From Rugamonas sp. A1-17 (lineage in GTDB: Bacteria; Pseudomonadota; Gammaproteobacteria; Burkholderiales; Burkholderiaceae_D): a stretch of 64,000 bases of DNA. A program made the translations under genes and the position numbers. Every line of letters begins with the position of its first letter. Position 1 is the stretch's first letter. This document shows positions 7,017-16,862 of this stretch, in pieces. The DNA lies in the NCBI GenBank assembly GCA_025548565.1, contig JAJLPB010000010.1, positions 1 to 64,000 of the forward strand, written 5' to 3'. Under the pieces are notes generated by a model. That model worked only from the letters and a program-made list of their open reading frames with translations. It ran no database searches and was not told where the DNA came from.

Positions 7017-10000
7017 TTAATGCGCCTCCACAGCGGCAACAGGAGCGGCGGCCTTCTTGCTGAAGAAACCGCGCACCAGTACAAAGAACACCGGCACAAA
7101 GAAGATGCCCAGGAAGGTGGCGGACAGCATCCCGCCCAACACGCCGACGCCGATCGCGTTCTGGCTGCCGGAACCGGCGCCGCTGCTGATCGCCAGCGGC
7201 AGCACGCCGAGGCCAAACGCGATGGACGTCATCAGGATCGGACGCAGTCGCAGACGCACTGCCTGCAGGGTCGCCTGCTTCAGCTCAACGCCCTGCTCCT
7301 GCAGCTCCTTCGCGAATTCCACGATCAGGATCGCGTTCTTCGCCGCCAGGCCCACCACGGTCAGCAAACCGACCTGGAAGTACACGTCGTTCGACAGCTT
7401 GAACACGAACGTCGCCAGCACCGTGCCGATCACGCCCAGCGGCACGATCAGCAGCACCGAGAATGGAATCGACCAGCTTTCATACAGCGCGGCCAGGCAC
7501 AGGAACACGATCAGGATCGAGATCGCATACAGCTGCGTGGTTTGCGAGCCGGAGTCGCGTTCCTCCGTCGACAAGCCGGTCCACTCGAAGCCGATCCCCG
7601 GCGGCAGCTTGGCCGCCATCTTTTCAATTTCCGCCATCGCGGCGCCCGAGCTCTGGCCCGGCGCCGGCATGCCGAGGATCTCGGTCGATGGCAGGCCGTT
7701 GTAGCGCTCCAGGCGCGGCGATGCGTAGATCCACTTGCCGGTCGAGAAGGCCGAGAAAGGCACCATTTCGCCGTCGGCATTGCGGACAAACCATTTGCCC
7801 AGGTCTTCCGGCGACATGCGCGAATCGGGCTGCCCCTGCATGTACACCTTCTTCACGCGGCCACGGTCGACGAAGTCGTTGACGTAGGCGCTGCCCCAGG
7901 CGGTGCTCAGCACCTTGTTCACATCGGCGACGGACAAGCCCAGCGCGGTGGCCTTCTGCTGGTCGACGGTGATCTTGTACTGCGGCGTATCTTCCTGTCC
8001 GTTCGGACGCACCGCCATCAGCACCGGATTCTTGGACGCCATGCCCAGCATCTGGTTACGCGCCGCCATCAGCGCCTCGTGGCCCACGCCACCCTGGTCC
8101 TGCAGTTGCAGGTCGAAGCCGCTGGCGTTACCCAGTTCCAGCACCGCAGGCGGCGCGAAGGCGAACACCATCGCATCCTTGATCTGCGAGAAGCTGCCCA
8201 TGGCGCGGCCGACGATCGCATTCACGCGCTGGCCAGCGCTCTTGCGCTCGGACCAGTCCTTCATGCGCACGAAGGCGATGCCGGTATTCTGGCCGTTGCC
8301 GCTGAAGCTGAAGCCAGCCACCGCGAACACCGACGCCACCGAATCCTTTTCCTCGTTCAGGAAGTGCTGCTCGACTTTTTCGATCACCTTCAGCGTGCGT
8401 TGCTGGGTCGCGCCGGTCGGCAGCTGGATTTGCGAGAACAGCACGCCCTGGTCTTCTTCCGGCAGGAAGGAAGTCGGCAGGCGCACGAACACGAAGGCCA
8501 GCACCGCCAGCAGCAGCGCGTACATCACCAGCGAACGTCCGCTGCGGTTCAGCAGCGCACCCACCCAGCCCTGGTACTTGAAGCTGCCGCGGTCGAAGCT
8601 GCGGTTGAACCAGCCGAAGAAGCCGGTGTTGATCGCCGTGTGGCCCTTGGCCACAGGCTTGAGCAGGGTCGCGCACAGCGCCGGCGTGAAGATCATCGCC
8701 ACCAGCACCGACAGCACCATCGCCGACACGATCGTCACCGAGAACTGGCGGTAGATCACGCCGGTGGAACCGCTGAAGAAGGCCATCGGCACAAACACCG
8801 CCGACAGCACCATGGCGATGCCCACCAGCGCGCCGCTGATCTGGCCCATCGATTTGCGCGTCGCCTCGATCGGCGACAGGCCTTCCTCCGTCATCACGCG
8901 CTCGACGTTCTCCACCACCACGATGGCGTCGTCGACCAGCAGGCCGATCGCCAGCACCACCGCGAACATGGTGAGCGTGTTGATCGAGTAGCCCAACGCC
9001 GACAGGATCGCGAAAGTCCCCAGCAGCACCACCGGCACCGCCATCGTCGGGATCAGCGTGGCGCGGAAGTTTTGCAGGAACAGGTACATCACCAGGAACA
9101 CCAGGATCACCGCCTCCACCAGCGTCTTGACCACTTCCTCGATCGACAGCTTGACGAACGGCGTGGTGTCGAAGGCGATCACCGCCTTCATCCCGGCAGG
9201 GAACTGCTTCTCCATCACCGCGATGCGCGCCTTGACGGCGTTGGCGGTATCGAGCGCGTTGGCGCCGGTGGCCAGCTTGATGGCGACGCCGGTGGCCGGC
9301 TTGCCGTTGTAGCGGGCCAGCACGTTGTAGTTCTCGCTGCCGAGCTCCATGCGGGCCACGTCGCGCAGATGCACGGTGGCGCCGCTGCTGGCGGTCTTCA
9401 GCAAGATCGCGCCGAACTGCTCGGCGGTCTGCAGGCGGCTCTGCGCCGAGACGGTGGCATTCAGCTGCTGCCCCGCCACGGCGGGCGCGCCGCCCAGCTC
9501 ACCGGCCGACACTTCCGTGTTCTGCGCGGTGATGGCGGCCGTCACGTCGGCCGGCGTCAATTGATAGCTTTGCAGCTTGGCCGGATCGAGCCAGATGCGC
9601 ATCGCGTACTGGGCGCCGAACAGCGTCACGTCGCCCACGCCTTCGATGCGGCTGAGCGGATCGATGACGTTGGCGGCCACGTAGTCGCCCAGGTCGGCCT
9701 GCTTCATGCTGCCGTCTTCGGACACGAAGCCCAGCACCATCATGAAGTTCTTGGTGGCCTTGGCCACCACCAGGCCTTGCTGCGTGACGATGGCCGGCAG
9801 CAGCGGCGTGGCCAGCTGCAGCTTGTTCTGCACCTGCACCTGGGCGATGTCCGGGTTGGTGCCGCTCCGGAAGGTCAGCGTGATGCTGATGCCGCCGGTG
9901 CCGTCGCTCGACGAGGACATGTAGCGCAAGCCGTCGATGCCCTTCATCTTCTGTTCGATGACCTGGGTGACGGCGTCTTCCACCGTCTTGGCGGAGGCGC

Positions 10001-10151
10001 CCGGATACGAGCCGCTGATCGAAATCGACGGCGGCGCGATGCTTGGATACTGCGCGATCGGCAGGCCGAGGATCGCGATCACGCCCGAGAGCATGATGAC
10101 GATGGCGACGACCCACGCGAAGATCGGGCGGTCAATAAAGAAACGTGACAT
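7017..10151 (-). CDS. RND multidrug efflux permease (HAE1 family, AcrB/MexB-like)
   Basis: A 1044-residue inner-membrane proton/drug antiporter with the usual 12 transmembrane helices and two large periplasmic loops. The N terminus MSRFFIDRPIFAWV is characteristic of HAE1 pumps. The proton-relay aspartates are visible in TM4 as LLVDDAIVVVENV. Length matches AcrB. It lies 12 bases after the adaptor gene and 2 bases before the outer-membrane factor gene. Substrates cannot be read from sequence, but HAE1 members export hydrophobic drugs and dyes. Confidence 0.95.
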   Translation of the reverse strand: MSRFFIDRPIFAWVVAIVIMLSGVIAILGLPIAQYPSIAPPSISISGSYPGASAKTVEDAVTQVIEQKMKGIDGLRYMSSSSDGTGGISITLTFRSGTNPDIAQVQVQNKLQLATPLLPAIVTQQGLVVAKATKNFMMVLGFVSEDGSMKQADLGDYVAANVIDPLSRIEGVGDVTLFGAQYAMRIWLDPAKLQSYQLTPADVTAAITAQNTEVSAGELGGAPAVAGQQLNATVSAQSRLQTAEQFGAILLKTASSGATVHLRDVARMELGSENYNVLARYNGKPATGVAIKLATGANALDTANAVKARIAVMEKQFPAGMKAVIAFDTTPFVKLSIEEVVKTLVEAVILVFLVMYLFLQNFRATLIPTMAVPVVLLGTFAILSALGYSINTLTMFAVVLAIGLLVDDAIVVVENVERVMTEEGLSPIEATRKSMGQISGALVGIAMVLSAVFVPMAFFSGSTGVIYRQFSVTIVSAMVLSVLVAMIFTPALCATLLKPVAKGHTAINTGFFGWFNRSFDRGSFKYQGWVGALLNRSGRSLVMYALLLAVLAFVFVRLPTSFLPEEDQGVLFSQIQLPTGATQQRTLKVIEKVEQHFLNEEKDSVASVFAVAGFSFSGNGQNTGIAFVRMKDWSERKSAGQRVNAIVGRAMGSFSQIKDAMVFAFAPPAVLELGNASGFDLQLQDQGGVGHEALMAARNQMLGMASKNPVLMAVRPNGQEDTPQYKITVDQQKATALGLSVADVNKVLSTAWGSAYVNDFVDRGRVKKVYMQGQPDSRMSPEDLGKWFVRNADGEMVPFSAFSTGKWIYASPRLERYNGLPSTEILGMPAPGQSSGAAMAEIEKMAAKLPPGIGFEWTGLSTEERDSGSQTTQLYAISILIVFLCLAALYESWSIPFSVLLIVPLGVIGTVLATFVFKLSNDVYFQVGLLTVVGLAAKNAILIVEFAKELQEQGVELKQATLQAVRLRLRPILMTSIAFGLGVLPLAISSGAGSGSQNAIGVGVLGGMLSATFLGIFFVPVFFVLVRGFFSKKAAAPVAAVEAH

Positions 10152-10163
10152 GGCGATGCTCCT

Positions 10164-11351
10164 TTACTGCGCGCTATTGGCGCTGGACGGCATGGCGCCG
10201 CCCGCGGCCACGGCGTTGACGGGCTTGGCGGCGTTGGCCGGCGCGCCAGGCTTCACCTTCTGCACGCCCTCGACGATCAGCAGGTCGCCCGCGTTCAGGC
10301 CGGACTTGACCAGCCAGCGGTCGCCCATGGTGCCGCCGGTGACCAGCGTGCGCTGTTCGACCTTGCCTTCCTTGTTGAGCACCAGCGCGGTCGCCTCGCC
10401 CTTGGCGTTGCGGGTCACGCCCTGCTGCGGCACGGCGATGGCCTGCTCGTTGACGCCCGACTCCACCACCGCGCGCACGAACATGCCGGGCAGGAGGTCG
10501 TGCTTCGGATTCGGGAACAGCGCGCGCAGGGTGACATTGCCGGTGCCGGTATCGACCGTCACGTCGGAGAACTGCAGCTTGCCGCTTTCGGCGTACTTGC
10601 TGCCGTCCGACAGCAGCAGCGTGACCTTGGCCTGGCCGCCGGCCTGTTTCAGGCCGCCGCTTTCCAGCTCGCGCTTCAGGCGCAGCAGGTCTTCGCTCGA
10701 CTGCGTGACATCGACATAGATCGGATCCAGCTGCTGCACGGTGGTCAGCGCGGTGGCCTGGTTGGCCGTCACCAGCGCGCCCGGCGTCACGGCCGAGCGG
10801 CTGATACGGCCGCTGATCGGCGCGTCGACGTGCGTGTATTTGAGGTTGATGGACGCCTGCTCCAGCGCGGCGGCGGCCGACTCCACGTCGGCCTTGGCCT
10901 GCTCGTTGGCGGCGACGGCGTCGTCGTAGTCCTGGCGGCTCACGCCTTCGATCGCCACCAAATCCTTGTAGCGCGCCACTTTCGGGCCGCTGGTCATCAG
11001 GTTGGCTTTGGCCTTGGCCAGCGCCGCCTTGGCCGAGTTGTAGGCCGCCTGGTAGCTGGCCGCGTCGATCTGGTACAGCGCCACGCCGGCCTTGACGTCG
11101 GCGCCCTCGACAAACAGGCGTTTTTGTATCAGGCCGCTGACCTGCGGGCGCACTTCGGCCACCTGGAAGGCGGCGGTGCGGCCCGGCAGTTCGGTCGTGA
11201 TGTGCAGCGCTTCCGGCGCCACCTTAAAAACGCCCACTTCCGCCACCGGCGCGCGGTGAGCGCCCGGTGCCTCGGTCGTGGATGGGGAGCAGCCGGCGGC
11301 GAGCGCGGCTGCGGTGATCAGGGCTGCGGTCCTGCAGAAAAGAGCTTCCAT
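10164..11351 (-). CDS. RND efflux periplasmic adaptor (membrane fusion protein)
   Basis: A 395-residue adaptor with a lipoprotein signal peptide (AAALAAGCS), biotinyl-lipoyl-like halves flanking an alpha-helical hairpin, and a C-terminal beta-barrel, as in AcrA/MexA. It bridges the RND pump and the outer-membrane factor. The start at 11351 (MEALFC) gives a compact signal peptide. A Met 10 codons upstream (11381) would add an unlikely leader. It is the first gene of the operon, and a palindromic operator lies about 40 bases upstream. Confidence 0.92.
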   Translation of the reverse strand: MEALFCRTAALITAAALAAGCSPSTTEAPGAHRAPVAEVGVFKVAPEALHITTELPGRTAAFQVAEVRPQVSGLIQKRLFVEGADVKAGVALYQIDAASYQAAYNSAKAALAKAKANLMTSGPKVARYKDLVAIEGVSRQDYDDAVAANEQAKADVESAAAALEQASINLKYTHVDAPISGRISRSAVTPGALVTANQATALTTVQQLDPIYVDVTQSSEDLLRLKRELESGGLKQAGGQAKVTLLLSDGSKYAESGKLQFSDVTVDTGTGNVTLRALFPNPKHDLLPGMFVRAVVESGVNEQAIAVPQQGVTRNAKGEATALVLNKEGKVEQRTLVTGGTMGDRWLVKSGLNAGDLLIVEGVQKVKPGAPANAAKPVNAVAAGGAMPSSANSAQ

Positions 11352-11389
11352 GGTGGGACTTCCTGTATAAAAATTGTGCATAGGTGCGT

Positions 11390-11407
11390 AGAATGAACGA
11401 TCATTCT
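11390..11407. promoter_or_regulatory. TetR-type operator in the pump promoter
   Basis: A perfect inverted repeat AGAATGA-N4-TCATTCT overlaps the -10 position of a candidate minus-strand promoter: TTGACT at 11418-11413, 17-bp spacing, CATTCT at 11395-11390. Arms with AATGA..TCATT are typical of AcrR/TetR operators. It is the best target for the TetR protein encoded at 4826-5440. Confidence 0.7.
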
Positions 11408-11549
11408 AATTAAGTCAAGCAAGTTATTTGTCCACGACACGACAAATCGTGGCGATTGAAGGGGAATTTCTCCCTCTGGCGGGGGCATGCGCCATACCCG
11501 GTGCTACAATGAATTTAATTTCTTTCGGACATCTTTTTTGGCCCGAACC

Positions 11550-13703
11550 ATGATCTTGCAGCCCACCCCACGCACGGCCCGGCCGCGCCTCACCACGCTG
11601 GTGACGGTGGGGGTGGCCGCGACGGTGCTGATGTCGGTGCTGTCGCTGCTGGTGCTGGTCGATCACTTCGCCATCGACTACGCCGAGCGCGAAGCGGGCC
11701 TGCGTTTGCAGCAGTTGTCGTGGCAGATGCGCGATGCGCTCAACCGCGTGGTGCAGAAGGCCACCGGCGACGTCCAGCTGCTCACCGAGCTGCCGCAGAT
11801 CCGCGACGCCCGCTCCCCCGCCGAGATCCGCCAGGTGCTCGAAAGCCTGCAAAAAACCTTCCCCGACTACGCGTGGATCGGCCTGGCCAATCCCGACGGC
11901 AGCGTCTACGCCGCCACCCAGGGCCAGCTCGAAGGCCAGGATGTCAGCACGCGCGCCTGGTTCAAGGGCGGGCGCGAAAAGCTCTACGCCGGCGACTTCC
12001 ATCCCGCCTCCCTGCTCGGCAAAAAGCTGCCCTACAGCGCCGACCCGTGGCGCTTCGTCGACGCCGCCGGCCCGGTGCGGCGCAGCGACGGCAGCTACCG
12101 GGGCGTGCTGTGCGTGCACATGAGCTGGAACTGGGCGCGGCGCCTGGCGCAGACCATCCTCACGCCGGCCGACCGGCAGTATTCGGCCGACATCTACGTG
12201 GTGCGCGGCGACGGCACCGTGATGCTGGGCCCCAAGGGCACCGAGGAGACCACCATCGGCGCCGCCAGCCTGGCGCTGTCGCAAACGGGCGCGCCGGGGT
12301 CGCAGAAGGAAACCTGGGCCGATGGCCACAGCTACCTGACCGGCTTCTCGCGCACCGGCGACATGAACAATCCCGCCACGCTGACCTGGTCGGTGCTGGT
12401 GCGCCAGCGGGAGGACGTGGCGCTGGCCGAGGCCCGTGCGCTGGAGCGCCAGATCCTGCTGCTGGGCGCCACCCTCGGCGCGGCCATGGCGCTGGCCGCG
12501 TCGGCGGCGGCGCGGCGCCTCACGCGTCCGCTCAACGCGCTCAGCAAGAACATCGAGGAACGCTCGGCCGCGCCGGCCGACACCGCGCCCGACGCGCTGC
12601 CGCCCATCCCGCTGGTCGACAGCTTCCACGAGGCGCAGGTGCTGTCGCGGGCGCTGGCCGACCTGGTGCGCAACGAGCAGGGCCACCTGGCCACGCTGCG
12701 CCGCATGAACGAGCAGCTGGAATCGACGGTGGGCGAGCGCACCCGCGAGATCGCCCGCAAGGCGCTGCTGCTGGAGCGCGCGCTGGCGCAGGAGCAAAGC
12801 ACGCAGCTGCTGCTGCAGGAACGCGCGGCCGAGCTGCGCGCCATCCTGGACAACGCGCACGACGCCTTCATCGCGCTCGATCCGGGCGGCGTGGTGCTGG
12901 ACTGGAACCGCCAGGCCGAAAAGCTGATCGGCTGGAGCCGCGCCGAGGTGATCGGCCAGCCGCTGGCGGCCATGGTGCTGCCGCCGCTGCTGCGCCGCGC
13001 CTATGAGCGCGACATGCGCCAGCTGGCCGAGTGCGGCGGCGACACGGTGCTCAACCGCCGCATCGAGCTGACCTTGCACAACCGCGCCGGCCAGGAGTTG
13101 CCGGTGGAGGTGTCGCTGGCCTACGTGCCGCGCAGCAGCGGCCACCTGTTCATCGCCTTCCTGCACGACATCAGCGAACGCAAGTCGCTGTTCGAGTCGA
13201 TGGCGGCGATGGCGCTGCGCGACACGCTGACCGGCCTGCCCAACCGGCGCGCGCTGATGACCGCGCTGGCCGAGGCGATCCAGCGCTCCAGCCGCCTGCG
13301 CCACAGCTGCGCCGTGTTCTTCCTCGACCTCGACCGCTTCAAGCAGGTCAACGACCAGTACGGCCACGAGGAAGGCGACGAGCTGCTGCGCCAGTTCGCG
13401 GTGCGGGTCCAGCACACCGTGCGCAAGACCGACACCGTGGGCCGGCTGGCGGGCGACGAATTCATCGTCATCCTGGAGAACCTGCACAGCGACACCGCTG
13501 CCCAGGAGATCGCCGACAAGCTGCGGCCGGCGCTGCAGCAGCCGTTCCACCTCAAGACCGCCACCGTCTCGCTGAGCGCCAGCATCGGCATCGCCATCCA
13601 CCATCCCGACGATCCGCAGGACATCGAGATGCTGCTCAACCGCGCCGACCGCGCCATGTACGCCGACAAGCAGCGCCATGCCGCCGCCCCGACCGCGGTG
13701 TAG
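11550..13703 (+). CDS. membrane-bound PAS-GGDEF diguanylate cyclase
   Basis: A 717-residue sensor that should make cyclic di-GMP. The order is TM1 (about 15-40), a periplasmic Cache-like sensor domain (about 45-290), TM2 (about 300-320), a linker/coiled coil, PAS (about 425-540) and GGDEF (about 550-715). The signature is AGDEF (residues 634-638), a common active variant. An inhibitory RxxD site (RKTD) lies 5 residues before it. The start at 11550 removes an unlikely 21-residue extension. It is transcribed away from the pump operon and precedes the KaiC-like gene by 133 bases. Confidence 0.88.
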   Translation: MILQPTPRTARPRLTTLVTVGVAATVLMSVLSLLVLVDHFAIDYAEREAGLRLQQLSWQMRDALNRVVQKATGDVQLLTELPQIRDARSPAEIRQVLESLQKTFPDYAWIGLANPDGSVYAATQGQLEGQDVSTRAWFKGGREKLYAGDFHPASLLGKKLPYSADPWRFVDAAGPVRRSDGSYRGVLCVHMSWNWARRLAQTILTPADRQYSADIYVVRGDGTVMLGPKGTEETTIGAASLALSQTGAPGSQKETWADGHSYLTGFSRTGDMNNPATLTWSVLVRQREDVALAEARALERQILLLGATLGAAMALAASAAARRLTRPLNALSKNIEERSAAPADTAPDALPPIPLVDSFHEAQVLSRALADLVRNEQGHLATLRRMNEQLESTVGERTREIARKALLLERALAQEQSTQLLLQERAAELRAILDNAHDAFIALDPGGVVLDWNRQAEKLIGWSRAEVIGQPLAAMVLPPLLRRAYERDMRQLAECGGDTVLNRRIELTLHNRAGQELPVEVSLAYVPRSSGHLFIAFLHDISERKSLFESMAAMALRDTLTGLPNRRALMTALAEAIQRSSRLRHSCAVFFLDLDRFKQVNDQYGHEEGDELLRQFAVRVQHTVRKTDTVGRLAGDEFIVILENLHSDTAAQEIADKLRPALQQPFHLKTATVSLSASIGIAIHHPDDPQDIEMLLNRADRAMYADKQRHAAAPTAV

Positions 13704-13836
13704 CCTTCCGGAAATTATGTGCGCTAGCGTACGCACGCTTGCATATCGAAAATCCCGTGGCGCCTGTTTCAGGTAGTATCAGGCCAAAATACGCTGCGGA
13801 GCGTGCTCCGCGGCGGCCACATTCCGGAGCAAGACC

Positions 13837-15324
13837 ATGCAAGCCCAAAACAGCGTCACCACCCTCTTTCTATCCTCCGGCGTGCCGGGCCTGGACGAGA
13901 TCCTGGCCGGCGGCCTGACCCGCGACCGGCTGTACCTGGTCGAGGGCGAACCGGGCACCGGCAAGACCACGCTGGCGCTGCAGTTCCTCAACGAAGGCGC
14001 GCGCCACGGCGAATCCGTGCTGTACATCACGCTGGCCGAGACCGCCGTCGAGCTGCGCAGCGTGGCCGAGTCGCACGGCTGGACCATGGAGGGCATCCAC
14101 ATCGAGGAAATCCTGCCCAACGAGGACGTGCTCGACCCGCAACAGCAGTACACCATTTTCCACCCGTCCGAAATCGAGCTGGGCACCACCACCCAGCGCA
14201 TCGTCGCGGCGATCGACAAATACCGCCCGCGCCGGGTGGTGCTCGATTCGCTGTCCGAGTTGCAGCTGCTGGCGGAAAGCCCGCTGCGCTACCGCCGCCA
14301 GGTGCTCGCGCTCAAGCAGTACCTCACCAGCCGCAACTGCACCACCATCTTCCTCGACGACCGCACCGCCCTCAGCACCGACCTGCAGGTGCGCAGCGTG
14401 GCGCACGCGGTGCTCACGCTCGAGCAGGTCGACCAGGCCTACGGCGCCGAGCGGCGCCGGCTGCGGGTGGTCAAATACCGCGGCATCGCCTTCCACGGCG
14501 GCGCCCACGACTACAAGATCGTCAACGGCGGCTTGAAGGTCTTCCCGCGCCTGGTGGCGGCCGCCACCCGCGCCACCAGCGAGCGGCGCCAGCTCTCCAG
14601 CGGCTTGCCGGAGCTGGACCAGCTGATCGGCGGCGGCCTGGAGGAAGGCATGAGCACGCTGATCTCCGGCCCGCCCGGCACCGGCAAGTCCACGCTGGCG
14701 GCGCAGTTCGTGCACGCCGCCACCGAGCGCGGCGAGCCGTGCGCCATGTTCCTGTTCGAGGAGGCGCGCAACAATATGCTCAACCGCTCCACCGGGCTGG
14801 GCATGCACCTGGCCGAGTCCATGGAGCGCGGCCTGCTGACCATCCAGCAGATCGACCCGGCCGAGCTGGCGCCAGGCCAGTTCACGCACGCGGTCACCCA
14901 GGCGGTCGAGCGCGGCGTGCGGGTGGTGGTCATCGACAGCCTGAACGGCTACCTGAACGCCGTGCCGGACGAGCGTTTCCTGTCGATCTACCTGCACGAG
15001 CTGCTGACCTACCTGGGCCAGCGCGGCGTGGTCAGCATCGTGGTCGGGGTCCAGCAGGGCATGATCGGCAGCGGCATGAGCACCACCATCGACGCCAGCT
15101 ACATCGCCGACAACGTCATCATGCTGCGCTACTTCGAGGCGCAGGGCGAGGTGCGGCAGGCGATCTCCGTGTTCAAGAAGCGCGGCAGCGCGCACGAGCG
15201 CACCATCCGCAGCTTCCAGATCGGCCGCGAGGGCATCCGCGTCGGCCCGGTGCTGCAGGACTTCCACGGCATCCTGACCGGCGTGCCCACCTACGACGGG
15301 CCCAAAACCCGCAAAGCCGACTGA
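13837..15324 (+). CDS. double-domain KaiC-like RecA-family ATPase
   Basis: A 495-residue protein with two tandem KaiC/RadA domains. Each has a Walker A, GEPGTGKT (37-44) and GPPGTGKS (278-285). The second domain keeps both catalytic glutamates (E308/E309). In the first domain the pair is A67-E68. At the CII autophosphorylation site, by-eye alignment puts S421-Y422 where cyanobacterial KaiC has Ser431-Thr432. The long KaiA-binding C-terminal tail is absent. No kaiA or kaiB is nearby. The next gene, 5 bases downstream, is a hybrid histidine kinase, so the pair probably forms an ATPase-kinase signalling unit. GGAGCAAG before 13837 serves as ribosome-binding site. Confidence 0.88.
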   Translation: MQAQNSVTTLFLSSGVPGLDEILAGGLTRDRLYLVEGEPGTGKTTLALQFLNEGARHGESVLYITLAETAVELRSVAESHGWTMEGIHIEEILPNEDVLDPQQQYTIFHPSEIELGTTTQRIVAAIDKYRPRRVVLDSLSELQLLAESPLRYRRQVLALKQYLTSRNCTTIFLDDRTALSTDLQVRSVAHAVLTLEQVDQAYGAERRRLRVVKYRGIAFHGGAHDYKIVNGGLKVFPRLVAAATRATSERRQLSSGLPELDQLIGGGLEEGMSTLISGPPGTGKSTLAAQFVHAATERGEPCAMFLFEEARNNMLNRSTGLGMHLAESMERGLLTIQQIDPAELAPGQFTHAVTQAVERGVRVVVIDSLNGYLNAVPDERFLSIYLHELLTYLGQRGVVSIVVGVQQGMIGSGMSTTIDASYIADNVIMLRYFEAQGEVRQAISVFKKRGSAHERTIRSFQIGREGIRVGPVLQDFHGILTGVPTYDGPKTRKAD

Positions 15325-15329
15325 CCGCG

Positions 15330-16856
<1,527 letters not shown>

Positions 16857-16862
16857 CCCGGC

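Noticed and set aside
7020..10148. 1042-residue open frame opposite the RND pump
   Set aside because: It is the antisense shadow of a high-GC gene, rich in His/Arg/Gln with no domain. The RND protein on the other strand is unmistakable.
11424..13736. 770-residue open frame opposite the diguanylate cyclase
   Set aside because: Low-complexity antisense frame. The plus strand encodes clear Cache, PAS and GGDEF domains.
13803..15329. Long upstream extension of the hybrid kinase frame through the KaiC-like gene
   Set aside because: The extension is an out-of-frame reading of the KaiC-like gene. The kinase starts at the ATG at 15330, 5 bases after the KaiC stop.
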